A program made the translations under genes and the position numbers. From assembly GCA_963728855.1 (NCBI GenBank), contig CAVSLN010000002.1:124001-188000 (forward strand): DNA of 64,000 nucleotides, written 5' to 3'. The stretch comes from AC-43 sp963728855 (lineage in GTDB: Bacteria; Actinomycetota; Actinomycetes; Mycobacteriales; Micromonosporaceae). Under the pieces are notes generated by a model that did no database searches, had not been told where the DNA came from, and was given only the letters and a program-made list of their open reading frames with translations. The first letter of the stretch is position 1. Every line of letters begins with the position of its first letter. Positions 1 through 8,217 of this stretch are shown here, piece after piece.

Positions 1-53
1 GCCGCACTGGTCAGGCCGAGCGCCTGCTGGATGCTCAGGTCGTCGTCGGTCAT
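1..53 (-). CDS. Partial protein translated after the ECF sigma gene
   Basis: Only the first 17 codons are in the window, reading MTDDDLSIQQALGLTSA. The ATG at 53 shares an ATGA overlap with the stop of the sigma gene, so the two are translationally coupled. A gene directly after an ECF sigma factor is often its anti-sigma factor, but too little is visible to tell. Confidence 0.6.
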   Translation of the reverse strand, partial: MTDDDLSIQQALGLTSA

Positions 54-562
54 CGCCCTGCCTCCCCGCCGGTCTCTTCGTCGACCAGGATTCGCAGAGT
101 GGCAAGACCGTCGTGCGTGTAGCGTTTCACCGCGCCCTCACTGACGCCCAAAATGGTCGCGGTCTCGCGTACGCTGAACTCCTGGACATACCGCAATGTG
201 ATCGTCTCAGACTGGCGCCCGGGCGGCATGCGATCGAAGGCCCGCCGGACCGCGGCCGCCTGCTGCCGTCGGATCAGTGGATCGGCGGGGTCGTCGTCGC
301 TGGCCACGTCGGTGTGGAGGTCGGTCGTCAGCTCTCTGCCGCTTCTGCGCCACTCGGCGAACATCTGATGGCGGGCCACTGTGTACACGTAGGCGGTCGG
401 ATTCGTGTCTCGTATTCGCTCCCACGCACGAGCGGCGGCAAGGAACGCATCGCTGACGCAGTCGTCCGCGATTTCCGGCGAAGCACCCTGTTTGACAAGG
501 TAGCCGCGGAGCCTGCCCGACTCTTTCATGAAGAGTGCCACCACGTCGTCATTGGACCTCAT
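50..562 (-). CDS. ECF-type RNA polymerase sigma factor
   Basis: A 170-aa sigma-70 family protein of group 4 size. Region 2 lies at about residues 10-80 (ADDCVSDAFLAAARAWERI, then the promoter-melting segment TAYVYTVARHQMFAEWRR). Region 4 lies at about 105-160, with the helix-turn-helix VRETATILGVSEGAVKRYTHD. It would direct RNA polymerase to a small regulon. It is the middle gene of three joined by 4-base ATGA overlaps at both ends, so all three are probably one transcript. The partner at the window edge may control its activity. The target promoters cannot be read from here. Confidence 0.9.
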   Translation of the reverse strand: MRSNDDVVALFMKESGRLRGYLVKQGASPEIADDCVSDAFLAAARAWERIRDTNPTAYVYTVARHQMFAEWRRSGRELTTDLHTDVASDDDPADPLIRRQQAAAVRRAFDRMPPGRQSETITLRYVQEFSVRETATILGVSEGAVKRYTHDGLATLRILVDEETGGEAGR

Positions 563-801
563 CGTGGAGGCAGCGTACCGGCATCGCGCTTGGCTGGCAT
601 ACGGATGATCCGGGTGCGGCCGTTCGGTTCGGTCTCCCAGAGTTCGGCGCCGTCAGGTAACAGAGTGATTGCCTGAGCTGTTGCCTCATTGCGTACCTGC
701 TCAAGCTCCACACTCGCCCGACTGCGAACACGTTCGGTGAGAAATTGCCACAGATTGGCATACGCCTTGGCCAGAGCGCCTGTGTGGTTCGTCGTACTCA
801 T
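559..801 (-). CDS. Small hypothetical protein, first gene of the sigma operon
   Basis: An 80-aa protein starting MSTTNHTGALAKAYANLWQF. A longer frame runs up to 1032, but the ATG at 801 has a purine-rich AAGGGA tract about 7 bases upstream, and the extension is Arg/Pro-rich and unlike a protein start. The C-terminal half (DGAELWETEPNGRTRIIRMP) looks like a small beta-rich domain. Its stop overlaps the sigma ATG. No family is recognised. The position suggests a role linked to the sigma factor, which is inference only. Confidence 0.65.
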   Translation of the reverse strand: MSTTNHTGALAKAYANLWQFLTERVRSRASVELEQVRNEATAQAITLLPDGAELWETEPNGRTRIIRMPAKRDAGTLPPR

Positions 802-1246
802 CCGTCTTATCCCTTCGCGGTGGCAGCCGAGGTGAGTCAATGTCCAGCGGTGCACCAGCGATAAGTCACTCGACAGATCCGGGTTGGGCCATTCGCCAAG
901 ATTCTTTTCGGCCGGTTCCCCGCTGGTCGGCGTGGGGTTGTGCCGCCGGGACGGGCATCTGAACTGAAAGCGGGTCGAGCAGATGGTGCTGGGACGCCGA
1001 GTCGTCAGGGTTGCCCGACGTGGGCGGCGCACGTTGTCCAGGTCCCGACACGCCGCGCCCGAACGCGCTCAATTCGGCACGTCCGGACGCTCCGCTTCGG
1101 AGGCCACCGTGACTGCCTGTAACACGCGGTCGGCGGCAGATGTGCGCACCTGATCAAGCCGGGCAGCGCGAACTCGATCGAATCGGTATGTATGGGCGCC
1201 TATCACGGATGTGCACAAAGGCACGACGTCCGTTGCCTGTGACAGG
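802..1246. other. Gene-free stretch between divergent genes
   Basis: This region separates the leftward sigma operon from the rightward membrane protein gene and should hold both promoters. Open frames here are Arg/Pro-rich shadows. No convincing promoter, repeat or RNA is visible. Confidence 0.5.
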
Positions 1247-1512
1247 ATGATGAGCGTGCCCCGCATCCCCTTGCGATTCGCCAAGTCCCCGCCAGCGATC
1301 ACCATTGGTACGATCATGCTCATTCTTGGTGCCCAGCGGCTGGTAGCGCTGGGCTCGTTCGACGGCTCACCGGCAAGTGCCCGGTTCGTGAACACCGTCG
1401 AATGGGTGACCTGGGTGTTCCTCGCCGGCTTCTCGGTGGCCGTCTTCGTCGTCCTTTTCGGTTTCGGCATTGATCTCGTGCTGAGGCCGGCCCCGCAGTG
1501 GGGCCTGGCCGC
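1247..1512 (+). pseudogene. Membrane protein, fragment 1 of 3 (N-terminal)
   Basis: N-terminal part of a membrane protein interrupted twice by insertion sequences. It starts at ATG 1247 (or 1250) and has two hydrophobic helices, around TIGTIMLILGAQRLVAL and WVFLAGFSVAVFVVLFGFGI. The frame enters the IS4-family element after TGG GGC CTG GCC GC and stops inside it at 1528. Joining this piece to 3203-3414 and 8218-8735, with one copy of each target duplication kept, gives 996 bases in one frame: 331 residues and about seven transmembrane helices. No family is recognised. Confidence 0.8.
1501..1512. repeat. Target site duplication of the IS4-family element, left copy
   Basis: GGGCCTGGCCGC here is repeated exactly at 3191-3202. 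Twelve bases fits the 10-13 bp duplications known for IS4-family insertions. Confidence 0.9.
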
Positions 1513-3190
1513 ACTGCCCAAAAGTTAAGGCGTTTTAGTCGGATTCAGGTAGATCTGGCGTGACGATGGTGATGGTGTAGCTGACGTTGCGTGTTCGTTC
1601 GGTGCGTCGTTGTGTGGTGGTGCGTGGGCTGGTGCGTTGCCGGTCTGTGCGGTTGCGGGGTTGTGCGGTGATCGCGGTGATCAGGTCTTCGGCAGGGTTG
1701 TCGGGGGTGTGTCCGCATCGGGTGCATCCGGGGCGGGTGGCGGCGCGGGTGAGTGCGACGACGGCGGCGAAGTTGATTTCGTCGGGGTCGATGTCGAGGA
1801 CGACTGCCGCGGCGACGGCGAGGCGTACGAGGGTGTTGTAGACGGTGAGCAGTCCGTAGATTTCTTGTTCGGCAAGCGGGGGTGTCTGTCCGCGTAGCCG
1901 GGTTCCGGGTCCGCGGAGGGTGACTTTCAACCTGAGGTAGATGATCTCTACCTGCCATCGTTGGGCGTATGTCTGGGCGATCTGTTCGGCGGGGTACTGC
2001 TCGTGGTCGAGCAGGGTCGTGAGGATCCGGAACAGGGTGGTGCGGGTTTTGCCGGCCTCGTCGGTGACGGTGAGGGTGAACTCGACGAGGCGGGCGATGG
2101 TGTCGGGTAGCCGGGCCAGGCTCTTGTCGCCGGCCTTGGTCCGCCGGTAGGACAGCATGCTGTCGGACTCGCGTAGCCGGACCAGTGCGGAGCCGTCGGG
2201 CAGCATCCGGATGATGCGGGCGGGCAGGCTTTTGGCGCCGTTCTTGACGCGCCAGGCCAGTTGCGCGCCGGTGGCGGTGAATCGGATCCACCGCGCCATG
2301 GAGAAGAAGTTACGGTCGGCGAGGTTGAGGGTGCCGGGTTGCAGGGCGTCGGCGAGTCGGTCGACGAGGTGTTGTTCGCTGCGTGCACTGCTGTCCTGGG
2401 CGGCGGCGATGATCCACCGGGTGCCGCAGGTCACCAGGGTGACCAGACGCGCTTGGGGGTATTTCCCGCCGGAGGGTGTCGCGTATGCGGCGGCGATGTC
2501 GCCGGTCGCGGCGAGGTCGATCACGGTGCCGTCGAACGCGGTGAGCAGTAACCCGAACGCGTACGAGCCGGCACCCGCGGCCGGCATGACGGCCGCGGCG
2601 TGTTCGAAGACCGCGCGCATGCTGTTCGGGTCCAGGCGGGCCCTCGCGGTCGACAGTGCCTGGCCGGTCGGCGGGCCACCATCGAGAACCTGCGCCGGGG
2701 TCACCGGTAGGACCCGGGACAGGACCAGGTCGTAGCTTTCGCGCCGGAACAGGCACAACCCGAGCACGGCGGTCACGGTGACCAGGCCGGTCAGGACCCG
2801 ACAACGTCGATCGGTATGGCCCGCAGCGGCCAGGCCCGCGGTGATCACCGCTTCGTCGGCCACCGCGACCAGAGCCCCGCCCAGCAGCGTGTCGCCGACC
2901 TCGACCGATCCGCCGGGCCCGGCGATGACGGTGCGCCGTAACCGTGACTCGTCATCACCGCGGTCGGCGAGCAGCCGATGCCCGGCCGTTCCCGGCTCGA
3001 TCCGGGACATGGCAGACTGCCACGCTGGAGCTCCTGTTCGGACGTGTTGGCGTAGACAACCCATGTCCTAACAGGAGCTTCTTCACATCCACGGCCATCA
3101 TGGCCGTGTCGGGCGGTTCATCTCCAGATCGTGATCAACGGACCACAAAAAAGGATGAAAGCTACTCAATCGCCTTAACTTTTGGGCAGT
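1513..3190 (-). mobile_element. IS4-family insertion sequence, complete
   Basis: A 1678-bp element. Its ends are perfect 20-bp inverted repeats, ACTGCCCAAAAGTTAAGGCG at 1513-1532 and the complement at 3171-3190. It carries one transposase gene filling most of its length and is flanked by a 12-bp direct repeat. It inserted into the coding region of a membrane protein. With intact ends and an uninterrupted transposase it may be active. Confidence 0.93.
1535..3064 (-). CDS. IS4-family DDE transposase
   Basis: A 509-aa transposase of usual family length. The DDE catalytic residues appear as D178 in LLTAFDGTVIDL, D250 in LNLADRNFF and E373 in QRWQVEIIYLRLK; the last is the Y-(2)-R-(3)-E type signature helix of IS4 proteins. 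The N-terminal domain with CLFRRESYDLVLSRVLP is also typical. The C-terminus is Arg/Thr-rich and ends just inside the left terminal repeat. The start may instead be ATG 3010 (MSRIEPG). Confidence 0.93.
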   Translation of the reverse strand: MGCLRQHVRTGAPAWQSAMSRIEPGTAGHRLLADRGDDESRLRRTVIAGPGGSVEVGDTLLGGALVAVADEAVITAGLAAAGHTDRRCRVLTGLVTVTAVLGLCLFRRESYDLVLSRVLPVTPAQVLDGGPPTGQALSTARARLDPNSMRAVFEHAAAVMPAAGAGSYAFGLLLTAFDGTVIDLAATGDIAAAYATPSGGKYPQARLVTLVTCGTRWIIAAAQDSSARSEQHLVDRLADALQPGTLNLADRNFFSMARWIRFTATGAQLAWRVKNGAKSLPARIIRMLPDGSALVRLRESDSMLSYRRTKAGDKSLARLPDTIARLVEFTLTVTDEAGKTRTTLFRILTTLLDHEQYPAEQIAQTYAQRWQVEIIYLRLKVTLRGPGTRLRGQTPPLAEQEIYGLLTVYNTLVRLAVAAAVVLDIDPDEINFAAVVALTRAATRPGCTRCGHTPDNPAEDLITAITAQPRNRTDRQRTSPRTTTQRRTERTRNVSYTITIVTPDLPESD

Positions 3191-3202
3191 GGGCCTGGCC
3201 GC

Positions 3203-3414
3203 GACGCCGAGGCGCCGGCGCAGTTCGTATCTTGCGTGCGCAGCGATTTTCGTCGGCGCACTATGCTACGTCATGCTGCTGGCCAAACCGTATCCGGCGC
3301 TGACCCAGTTTCCCATCCAGCACATGGTATTACGTGACCGGACCGTCGTCGTCAGCGGATACGTGGCCATGATCCCCTGGGTGGCGTTGGTATGGCTCGC
3401 ACACCAGGAATGTG
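3203..3414 (+). pseudogene. Membrane protein, fragment 2 of 3 (middle)
   Basis: Continues fragment 1 in frame after removal of the IS4 element (QWGLAA joined to TPRRRRSSYLAC). Two more hydrophobic helices are visible, YLACAAIFVGALCYVMLLA and VVVSGYVAMIPWVALVWLA. The reading reaches HQEC and then enters the second insertion, where it stops at 3431. Confidence 0.8.
3405..3414. repeat. Target site duplication of the compound element, left copy
   Basis: CAGGAATGTG here recurs at 8208-8217 on the far side of the compound element. Keeping one copy restores the host reading frame (CAC CAG GAA TGT GCA GTC). Confidence 0.88.
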
Positions 3415-3605
3415 TGTCCATTCATTCCTGAAGGAGCGGGGCCGTGTCAAGTCTCGTACCTCGGGAAGTTTGTAGGCTTTTCTCTGGGTTTCCCGGACCG
3501 GTGAATGCAGGCGTCAGCGAGGGGTCGGGGTCAAGGCTCGACCGTAGGTCGACCCGTAGGGCTTGGCCTTGACGCCGACTCCGAGCGGCGCAGACTCTTG
3601 TGTGC

Positions 3606-3735
3606 CGGGGAATCCGGGTTGTGGGTTGGCGTGTTCTCCAGTGTCCGAAGTGGACGGTCAGCGCAGGCGGGTGTTCCCGGTCGCTGTTCATTCCTTCGCC
3701 ACCGGCGGTGGGTGGCATGGAGTGGTACGCCGCAG
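3606..3735 (-). ncRNA. Candidate bridge/seek RNA region of IS1111 copy A
   Basis: This lies in the non-coding tail 3' of the transposase, where IS1111-group elements are known to encode their target-guiding RNA. A diverged version of the segment exists at about 15800-15930 with roughly 80 percent identity over its best 58 bases and no conserved reading frame, which points to an RNA. Start, end and guide loops are not determined. Confidence 0.4.
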
Positions 3736-3829
3736 CCAGACGGGGTCAATCACGTCAGGTCGACCGCGCCACCTGGGGTGGGGGTCAGAATGGACACGAC
3801 CTCGCGTGCTGGCTGCGCCGGGTTGGTGC

Positions 3830-4855
3830 TCACGCGGGTCGGGCCAGGCAACGGATGTGCCCGTCGCGTAGCCCGTAGTAGACCAGCGTGAGGAGTTTGC
3901 GGGCGGCGGCGACCTTGCCGATGTTGGCGCCGCGGCTTGCGCCGATGCGGTTGCGGGTGGCCGCGAGGACGCCGCCGCGCAGGCGTTGCACGGCTTCGAC
4001 CGCGGCCCAGCGCACCAGGCGGTTGCCCTGCTTGGTGATCCGGCCGCGGTGGACCTTGGTGTCGGACTCGCGGTGTTTCGGGGTCATCCCCGCCCAGGAG
4101 CACAGCTGTTCGGGGCCGGGGAAGCGAGTGACGTCGCCGATCTCCGCCACGAAGACCATGGCCAGGATCGGGCCGACGCCGTCGATGGCCTGCACCGCCC
4201 GGTAACCGGGGTGCCGGGCCAGGCCCGCGGTGACCCGCTTGGCGACGATGTCGATCTCGAAGGTGAGCGCGTCGATGAGCCGGCGCAGGGAGACCACCCG
4301 GGCGTTATACGCCGGGTCCAGGTGCAGCCCGTCGAGCAGCTGCACCCCGGCGACCCCGAACAGGTCCGACATCGGCACCCGCACGCCCTGCTTGGCCAGC
4401 ACCGCGTGCACCTGGGCCTTCAGGCCCGAGCGCAGGGCGACCAGCTTGGCGCGTGCCCGGACCTGCTCGCGTAGTTCCCGGGTGGCCGGTGGGGCGATCC
4501 ACGCCTCGGGCAGCCTACCCATCCGCAGCAGATCAGCCAGGTCCGCCGCGTCACGTTCGTCGTTCTTCACCCTTCTGTAGGCGAAACCCTTAACACCCAA
4601 CGGGTGCGCCAAGTGCACCACCGCACCCTGCTCCTGCAGCACGTCGACCGCCCAGTACCAGCCGTACGTCGCCTCGAGGACGACCTCGGGGTGCTCACCG
4701 GCCTTCGCGATCTCGTTAGCCAGTGCGATCGGGTCGTTGTCGATGCGCACCGTCTCCAACCGCTGCCCGGTGTCGGCGTTCATCCGCACCAGCACACTGC
4801 GCCGGCGGTGCAGATCGATCCCCACGACCTGCCGCCCGTCGTATCCTGCGTCCAC
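3830..4855 (-). CDS. IS110-family transposase, copy A
   Basis: A 341-aa transposase (recombinase). The N-terminal RuvC-like DEDD domain shows GIDLHRR (first Asp), EATYGWYW (Glu) and KNDERDAADLADLL (two Asp). The C-terminal domain shows the helix-hairpin-helix segment DGVGPILAMVFVAEIGD and the Ser-containing RESDTKVHRGRITKQGN. Start chosen at GTG 4855, which follows AAGGAGG by 5 bases; a longer frame begins at 4891. It differs from copy B by one visible residue (Ile for Val in RRLIDALTF). Confidence 0.92.
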   Translation of the reverse strand: MDAGYDGRQVVGIDLHRRRSVLVRMNADTGQRLETVRIDNDPIALANEIAKAGEHPEVVLEATYGWYWAVDVLQEQGAVVHLAHPLGVKGFAYRRVKNDERDAADLADLLRMGRLPEAWIAPPATRELREQVRARAKLVALRSGLKAQVHAVLAKQGVRVPMSDLFGVAGVQLLDGLHLDPAYNARVVSLRRLIDALTFEIDIVAKRVTAGLARHPGYRAVQAIDGVGPILAMVFVAEIGDVTRFPGPEQLCSWAGMTPKHRESDTKVHRGRITKQGNRLVRWAAVEAVQRLRGGVLAATRNRIGASRGANIGKVAAARKLLTLVYYGLRDGHIRCLARPA

Positions 4856-4970
4856 AGGGGCCTCCTTCGTCGAAGTGGACGTTGACACCACGAGCGTTGC
4901 TCGCGGGTCCCGTCGGAGCGAGGCCCCGCTCCTTCATCGCATCACGGGTTGGCGACCGTGAGGGGTGCGG

Positions 4971-6575
4971 CTATGCCGCGACCGGTTTGGGTAGCCAGGG
5001 GCGACCGGCCTGGGCGCGGGTGATGGCGTCCAGCACGGTGAGGCCGTGGTTGCGGGCCGAGGTGAGATAGGACTGGATCAGGCACCATCGGTCCAGGGTT
5101 CGGTCGGTCTGCCAGTACCCGGAGACGGCTTGATGTCGCTTGGCGGGTTTGACGCCGCGTTCGGCGGCGTTGGAGGTCCAGTCCACCCCGAAGTGGCCGG
5201 TGAAGTGCCAGACCTGCTCGGCGTAGGTCTTCAACCAGGTGGCCAGGACGAACGCGGGATGGTTGCCGTCGCCGTCCCAGTCGCGGTGACGGTTGTGGAT
5301 GATCCCGGTGTCCACCGCTTGGTCGTAGCGTCTGCGTAACTCGGCCAGCCGGTCCGGGTCCAGGGCGGTCTGACGGCGGGCCTTGGCCGCTTCGACCTCG
5401 GCGTGGGCCTCGGTCAGGGCGGCGGTGGCCTTGCCGGTCCAGGACGACTGCAGGGTGCCGGGGCCGAGCTTGGCCACGGCCCGGCAGCGGCGCATGACGT
5501 GCTGGCAGCACTGCTGGATCCCGGCCAGTACGGCACCAGCACCGGTCAGCAGCCGCTGGTAGGCGCCGTACCCGTCCACGATCAGGTGCCCGGCAAACGT
5601 GCGCAGCCCGGCGATCACCGTGTCGTAGCCGCGGGAGACCAGGCCGATCAACCAGACGAGGCGCTCGTCCGGGGTGCGGATGACCATCACATGCGGGGAC
5701 CCCGGCACGGGCTGACCGGTTTGCGGGTCAGCGGCCGGGGTGACTACCTCCACCGGCGACTCGTCCGCGGTCAGCACCGGCTCGGCCAACAGCGCCGCCT
5801 GCATCGCCGCGCCGAACCCGGCGGCGCTCAGCCGTTCGGCCAGCCGCGCGTTGGCCCGGTCGACGAATCCGGCCGACACCTGCTGCCCGTACAGGATCTC
5901 GATCAGGGTGCCGGCGCGTTGCACCGGCACGTTCCCGAACGCGGTCAACGCCACCGCGGCGGCGCCCAGTACCGGCCCGAAACTGATCCCGTTGACCACC
6001 CCACCCGCCGGCGGGCACGCCGTGGTGGTTGTCGCGCACCCGCACCGCCGCCGCGGCAGCAGATACTCGGTGCGCCACCGGATCACCTTCACATCCCAGA
6101 TCTGCGACCAACCGGTCCCGGCATCGGCCGCCCCGGCCAGATCATCCCCGCAGCCGCGGCACTGCATCGGTGGGTCTACCCGCTCACGCTGCTGCGGATC
6201 CGGATCCCGCGTCAGGCCGTGCCCGGGATGGCCCGGCTGCCCACCCCGCGACCGGTCCACCGACCGTTGCCGCGACGAACCACCCCGACCCTGCTCCCGA
6301 CCGGCCTTCCGCTCAGCCTTGCGCCGGGCCTTGGCCGCGATCGATTCCTTCGACGACGGCGTTCCGGAGTCGTCGCTGCCCGACCTCAACTGACGCTCTA
6401 ACTCCGCGACCCGCAAACTCAGCGCGCCCACCACCGCGCGCAGTTCAGCGTTCTCGACATCCCTGGCGTGCCGCAACGCCTCGATCTCGGCATCCCTGGC
6501 AGCCAGCAGGTCCCGCAACCGCGCGTTCACACGGCGAAGCTGCTCAACCAACTCCGCAGCGGGAACGTCGGACAC
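4971..6575 (-). CDS. IS66-family transposase (TnpC)
   Basis: A 534-aa transposase with the IS66 layout: a leucine-rich coiled coil at residues 1-65, a basic Gln/Gly/Ser linker, a zinc-binding segment (CRGCG at about 139 and RCGC at about 178), and a DDE core with D271 (LTADESPVEV), D334 (LIVDGYGAYQ) and E472 (SNAAERGVKP). No TnpA or TnpB partner is present, as in the single-gene ISBst12-type branch. It sits between two inverted IS1111 copies, and its own terminal repeats appear to be interrupted by them. Confidence 0.92.
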   Translation of the reverse strand: MSDVPAAELVEQLRRVNARLRDLLAARDAEIEALRHARDVENAELRAVVGALSLRVAELERQLRSGSDDSGTPSSKESIAAKARRKAERKAGREQGRGGSSRQRSVDRSRGGQPGHPGHGLTRDPDPQQRERVDPPMQCRGCGDDLAGAADAGTGWSQIWDVKVIRWRTEYLLPRRRCGCATTTTACPPAGGVVNGISFGPVLGAAAVALTAFGNVPVQRAGTLIEILYGQQVSAGFVDRANARLAERLSAAGFGAAMQAALLAEPVLTADESPVEVVTPAADPQTGQPVPGSPHVMVIRTPDERLVWLIGLVSRGYDTVIAGLRTFAGHLIVDGYGAYQRLLTGAGAVLAGIQQCCQHVMRRCRAVAKLGPGTLQSSWTGKATAALTEAHAEVEAAKARRQTALDPDRLAELRRRYDQAVDTGIIHNRHRDWDGDGNHPAFVLATWLKTYAEQVWHFTGHFGVDWTSNAAERGVKPAKRHQAVSGYWQTDRTLDRWCLIQSYLTSARNHGLTVLDAITRAQAGRPWLPKPVAA

Positions 6576-6766
6576 AAACCACGATCATCACCATCCACAC
6601 CGGAAGATCAAGCACCCCCGCTCAGACCGGCGCGCCGCCCGCATCCACCCTCAACCCCGCAGGTCACACCCCACCCGTGATGCGATGAAGGAGCGGGGCC
6701 TCGCTCCGACGGGACCTGCGAGCAACGCTCGTGGTGTCAACGTCCACTTCGACGAAGGAGGCCCCT

Positions 6767-7792
6767 GTGGACGCAGGATACGACGGGCGGCAGGTCGTGG
6801 GGATCGATCTGCACCGCCGGCGCAGTGTGCTGGTGCGGATGAACGCCGACACCGGGCAGCGGTTGGAGACGGTGCGCATCGACAACGACCCGATCGCACT
6901 GGCTAACGAGATCGCGAAGGCCGGTGAGCACCCCGAGGTCGTCCTCGAGGCGACGTACGGCTGGTACTGGGCGGTCGACGTGCTGCAGGAGCAGGGTGCG
7001 GTGGTGCACTTGGCGCACCCGTTGGGTGTTAAGGGTTTCGCCTACAGAAGGGTGAAGAACGACGAACGTGACGCGGCGGACCTGGCTGATCTGCTGCGGA
7101 TGGGTAGGCTGCCCGAGGCGTGGATCGCCCCACCGGCCACCCGGGAACTACGCGAGCAGGTCCGGGCACGCGCCAAGCTGGTCGCCCTGCGCTCGGGCCT
7201 GAAGGCCCAGGTGCACGCGGTGCTGGCCAAGCAGGGCGTGCGGGTGCCGATGTCGGACCTGTTCGGGGTCGCCGGGGTGCAGCTGCTCGACGGGCTGCAC
7301 CTGGACCCGGCGTATAACGCCCGGGTGGTCTCCCTGCGCCGGCTCGTCGACGCGCTCACCTTCGAGATCGACATCGTCGCCAAGCGGGTCACCGCGGGCC
7401 TGGCCCGGCACCCCGGTTACCGGGCGGTGCAGGCCATCGACGGCGTCGGCCCGATCCTGGCCATGGTCTTCGTGGCGGAGATCGGCGACGTCACCCGCTT
7501 CCCCGGCCCCGAACAGCTGTGCTCCTGGGCGGGGATGACCCCGAAACACCGCGAGTCCGACACCAAGGTCCACCGCGGCCGGATCACCAAGCAGGGCAAC
7601 CGCCTGGTGCGCTGGGCCGCGGTCGAAGCCGTGCAACGCCTGCGCGGCGGCGTCCTCGCGGCCACCCGCAACCGCATCGGCGCAAGCCGCGGCGCCAACA
7701 TCGGCAAGGTCGCCGCCGCCCGCAAACTCCTCACGCTGGTCTACTACGGGCTACGCGACGGGCACATCCGTTGCCTGGCCCGACCCGCGTGA
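6767..7792 (+). CDS. IS110-family transposase, copy B
   Basis: A 341-aa transposase, identical to copy A apart from Val instead of Ile in RRLVDALTF. The DEDD residues and C-terminal Ser motif are all present, so it is probably functional. GTG 6767 is preceded by AAGGAGG. Its non-coding 3' tail is long for an IS110 element and fits the IS1111 arrangement, where the guide RNA lies downstream of the transposase. Confidence 0.92.
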   Translation: MDAGYDGRQVVGIDLHRRRSVLVRMNADTGQRLETVRIDNDPIALANEIAKAGEHPEVVLEATYGWYWAVDVLQEQGAVVHLAHPLGVKGFAYRRVKNDERDAADLADLLRMGRLPEAWIAPPATRELREQVRARAKLVALRSGLKAQVHAVLAKQGVRVPMSDLFGVAGVQLLDGLHLDPAYNARVVSLRRLVDALTFEIDIVAKRVTAGLARHPGYRAVQAIDGVGPILAMVFVAEIGDVTRFPGPEQLCSWAGMTPKHRESDTKVHRGRITKQGNRLVRWAAVEAVQRLRGGVLAATRNRIGASRGANIGKVAAARKLLTLVYYGLRDGHIRCLARPA

Positions 7793-7886
7793 GCACCAAC
7801 CCGGCGCAGCCAGCACGCGAGGTCGTGTCCATTCTGACCCCCACCCCAGGTGGCGCGGTCGACCTGACGTGATTGACCCCGTCTGG

Positions 7887-8016
7887 CTGCGGCGTACCAC
7901 TCCATGCCACCCACCGCCGGTGGCGAAGGAATGAACAGCGACCGGGAACACCCGCCTGCGCTGACCGTCCACTTCGGACACTGGAGAACACGCCAACCCA
8001 CAACCCGGATTCCCCG
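7887..8016 (+). ncRNA. Candidate bridge/seek RNA region of IS1111 copy B
   Basis: Mirror of the region in copy A, about 95 bases after the transposase stop. It contains repeated complementary blocks such as CCGTCCACTTCGGACACTGG. Function is inferred from position and from the diverged homologue at about 15.8 kb. Confidence 0.4.
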
Positions 8017-8207
8017 GCACACAAGAGTCTGCGCCGCTCGGAGTCGGCGTCAAGGCCAAGCCCTACGGGTCGACCTACGGTCGAGCCTTGACCCCGACCC
8101 CTCGCTGACGCCTGCATTCACCGGTCCGGGAAACCCAGAGAAAAGCCTACAAACTTCCCGAGGTACGAGACTTGACACGGCCCCGCTCCTTCAGGAATGA
8201 ATGGACA

Positions 8208-8217
8208 CAGGAATGTG
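8208..8217. repeat. Target site duplication of the compound element, right copy
   Basis: CAGGAATGTG, identical to 3405-3414. Confidence 0.88.

Larger units (their letters stand above)
3415..4949 (-). mobile_element. IS1111-type (IS110 family) copy A
   Basis: Contains the transposase at 3830-4855 and a 386-bp non-coding stretch on its 3' side. Sub-terminal inverted repeats TGAAGGAGCGGGGCC (3429-3443) and its complement (4922-4936) mark the IS1111 subgroup. Exact element ends cannot be fixed, because sequence outside these repeats is also shared with copy B. Confidence 0.82.
3415..8207. mobile_element. Compound element: IS66-family unit with an IS1111-type IS at each end
   Basis: A 4793-bp insertion bounded by a 10-bp direct repeat and ending in TGTCCATTCATTCC on both sides. 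The outer 1535 bp on each side (3415-4949 and 6673-8207) are inverted copies that differ at only three positions I could find. Each holds an IS110-family transposase. Between them is an IS66-family transposase. IS110 elements normally make no sizeable target duplication, so the 10-bp repeat probably belongs to the IS66-type unit, with the two IS1111 copies placed at the same site in its two terminal repeats. That last step is inference. Confidence 0.75.
6673..8207 (+). mobile_element. IS1111-type (IS110 family) copy B
   Basis: Inverted twin of copy A: position x in A corresponds to 11622 minus x here. Sub-terminal repeats lie at 6686-6700 and 8179-8193. The transposase is 6767-7792, followed by a 386-bp non-coding tail to the right-hand repeat. 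Near identity with copy A means recent duplication or gene conversion. Confidence 0.82.

Noticed and set aside
3415..8207. Reading the compound element as a classical composite transposon moved by its two IS110 copies
   Set aside because: IS110 enzymes use a different mechanism and do not act on outer ends as a DDE composite transposon does; the 10-bp target repeat also argues against it.
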